Shown here: in pieces, positions 21,509-22,446 of the stretch
Layout: each line of letters opens with the position of its first letter
Position numbering within the stretch: the stretch's first letter is position 1
Source of the DNA: an uncultured archaeon A07HN63
Lineage (GTDB): Archaea; Halobacteriota; Halobacteria; Halobacteriales; Haloferacaceae
Length of the DNA: 22,446 nt
Assembly: GCA_000496215.1 (NCBI GenBank)
Contig: KI543216.1
Location: 31,658 to 54,103 of the forward strand
Direction: 5' to 3'
The notes under the pieces: generated by a model
Told to the model about the DNA's origin: nothing
The model's input: the letters and a program-made list of their open reading frames with translations, nothing else
The model's database searches: none
Made by a program: the position numbers and the translations under genes

Positions 21509-22026
21509 GTGAAGCAGCCAGCGACCACGAGATGCGCGAGCCGCAGATCGAGAAGGTCGTCGTCCACATGGCTGTCGGCGAGGGCGGGCGCGAACTGCAG
21601 AACGCCCAGGAGATCCTCGAAGAGATCACCGGCGAGGACAGCGTGCAGACGCTCGCCGAGCGGACGGTCCAGGAGTTCGACATCCGACAGGGCGACCCCA
21701 TCGGGGCGAAAACGACGCTCCGTGGCGAGGACGCAGCGGCGTTCCTCGAAACGGCCCTGCCGCTGACCGATCTCTCGGTCTCGCAGTTCGACGACAGCGG
21801 GAACGTGAGCTTCGGCGTTACCGAACACACCGAGTTCCCGGGTCAGGAGTACGACCCACAGATCGGTATCTTCGGCCTCGACGTGACCGTCACCATCGTG
21901 CGGCCCGGCTACCGGGTCTCGAAGCGCGATCAGGAAACGCGGTCGATTCCGAGCGATCACCGGATGACACCGGAGGACGCAGCGGCGTTCCTCGAAGCCG
22001 AATTCGATGTGGAGGTTAGCGGATGA
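21505..22026 (+). CDS. rpl5: 50S ribosomal protein L5 (uL5)
   Basis: The protein is 173 residues. It begins with a short acidic part, then MREPQIEKVVVHMAVGEGGR, TVQEFDIRQGDPIGAKTTLR and the end RSIPSDHRMTPEDAAAFLEAEF. It binds 5S rRNA and the P-site tRNA in the central protuberance. It is linked by four-base overlaps to rps4e and rps14. Confidence 0.97.
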   Translation: MSEAASDHEMREPQIEKVVVHMAVGEGGRELQNAQEILEEITGEDSVQTLAERTVQEFDIRQGDPIGAKTTLRGEDAAAFLETALPLTDLSVSQFDDSGNVSFGVTEHTEFPGQEYDPQIGIFGLDVTVTIVRPGYRVSKRDQETRSIPSDHRMTPEDAAAFLEAEFDVEVSG

Positions 22027-22220
22027 GTCAGAGCGAACAGACAACAGACGACGAAGAAGACACCACGGAGACGACGCCCGAGGACACCGAGACCGGCCAG
22101 CAGCTCGAATGCCGGCGGTGTGAACGCAAACAGGGGCTTGTCGGCAAGTACGACATCAACCTCTGTCGGCAGTGTTTCCGTGAGGTCGCCCGCGAGATGG
22201 GATTCAGGAAGTACAGCTAA
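22023..22220 (+). CDS. rps14: 30S ribosomal protein S14 (uS14), zinc-binding type
   Basis: The protein is 65 residues. About 30 acidic residues at the start (MSQSEQTTDDEEDTTETT) precede the zinc-ribbon core CRRCERKQGL and NLCRQCFREVAREMGFRKYS, with four cysteines in two C-x2-C pairs. It lies in the small-subunit head. The acidic leader is a haloarchaeal addition; in many archaea the protein is near 55 residues. It overlaps rpl5 by four bases. Confidence 0.96.
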   Translation: MSQSEQTTDDEEDTTETTPEDTETGQQLECRRCERKQGLVGKYDINLCRQCFREVAREMGFRKYS

Positions 22221-22222
22221 CT

Positions 22223-22446
22223 ATGGCAGGCAACGATCCACTGGCCAGCGCGCTCTCCGGCATCGACAACGCCGAGAGCGTCGGCCATCTCGGTATCAGC
22301 GTAGAGCCCGCCTCGAACACCATCGGCTCCATCCTCGAGGTCTTCTACGACCGAGGATACATCGACGGCTTCGAGTTCGTCGACAACGGCAAGGCCGGCG
22401 AGTTCGAGGTCGAACTGAAAGGCGATCACGAGTGTGGCATCGTCAA
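22223..22446 (+). CDS. rps8: 30S ribosomal protein S8 (uS8), 5' part, cut by the window end
   Basis: Seventy-four residues are visible, from MAGNDPLASALSGIDNAESV to GEFEVELKGDHECGIV. It binds the 16S rRNA central domain and can repress its own operon. The start two bases after the rps14 stop continues the operon. About the last 55 residues of the usual 130 lie beyond the window. Confidence 0.96.
   Translation, partial: MAGNDPLASALSGIDNAESVGHLGISVEPASNTIGSILEVFYDRGYIDGFEFVDNGKAGEFEVELKGDHECGIV

Noticed and set aside
1..22446. CRISPR array or defence cluster
   Set aside because: No regularly spaced repeats and no cas, restriction or other defence genes apart from the VapBC pair.

Overview
This window is a piece of chromosome from a haloarchaeon (class Halobacteria). 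The evidence is a GC-rich sequence with strongly acidic proteins, TATA-like elements about 27 bases upstream of many start codons (leaderless transcripts), an archaeal-type ribosomal operon (S4e, Rnp1, an archaeal SPOUT RNA methyltransferase in front of L3), a methanopterin-type cyclohydrolase (Mch) and an archaeal tRNA-Gly. The uL14 wording slightly resembles Haloferax/Halorubrum-type proteins, but I do not claim a family.

Layout. 1-9.4 kb is a mosaic of single genes or short units: an atypical SDR-fold epimerase-like protein, a frame-disrupted NUDIX hydrolase and a PAS-histidine kinase (both minus strand), a UspA protein, pyrF, a membrane-anchored J-domain protein, a GTPBP1-like translational GTPase, then on the minus strand a duplicated PhoU/RCK_C protein, mch and a thiamine-binding MTH1187-family protein. 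9.4-10.4 kb is a small accessory spot: a VapBC-like toxin-antitoxin pair, a 21-base copy of a tRNA 3' end, and an intact tRNA-Gly(GCC). 10.6-13.0 kb holds a PiT-family transporter and a zinc alcohol dehydrogenase, convergent. From 13.2 kb to the window end runs the ribosomal operon: SPOUT methyltransferase, L3, L4, L23, L2, S19, L22, S3, L29, Rnp1, S17, L14, L24, S4e, L5, S14, S8 (cut by the window end), mostly with 1-4 base overlaps.

The most important observation is that several conserved genes carry single-base indels. rpl14 is split into two frames at about 20111, the acidic tail of S3 runs out of frame and back again (18548-18747), and the NUDIX gene is split at about 1445. Since uL14 is essential and both halves stay perfectly conserved, uncorrected sequencing errors are the simplest explanation. 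The other points of interest are a tRNA-derived direct repeat beside VapBC, a palindromic insert in rnp1, a PiT transporter lacking its signature aspartates, and a mch promoter that overlaps the stop codon of the gene before it. I saw no convincing new multi-gene system.
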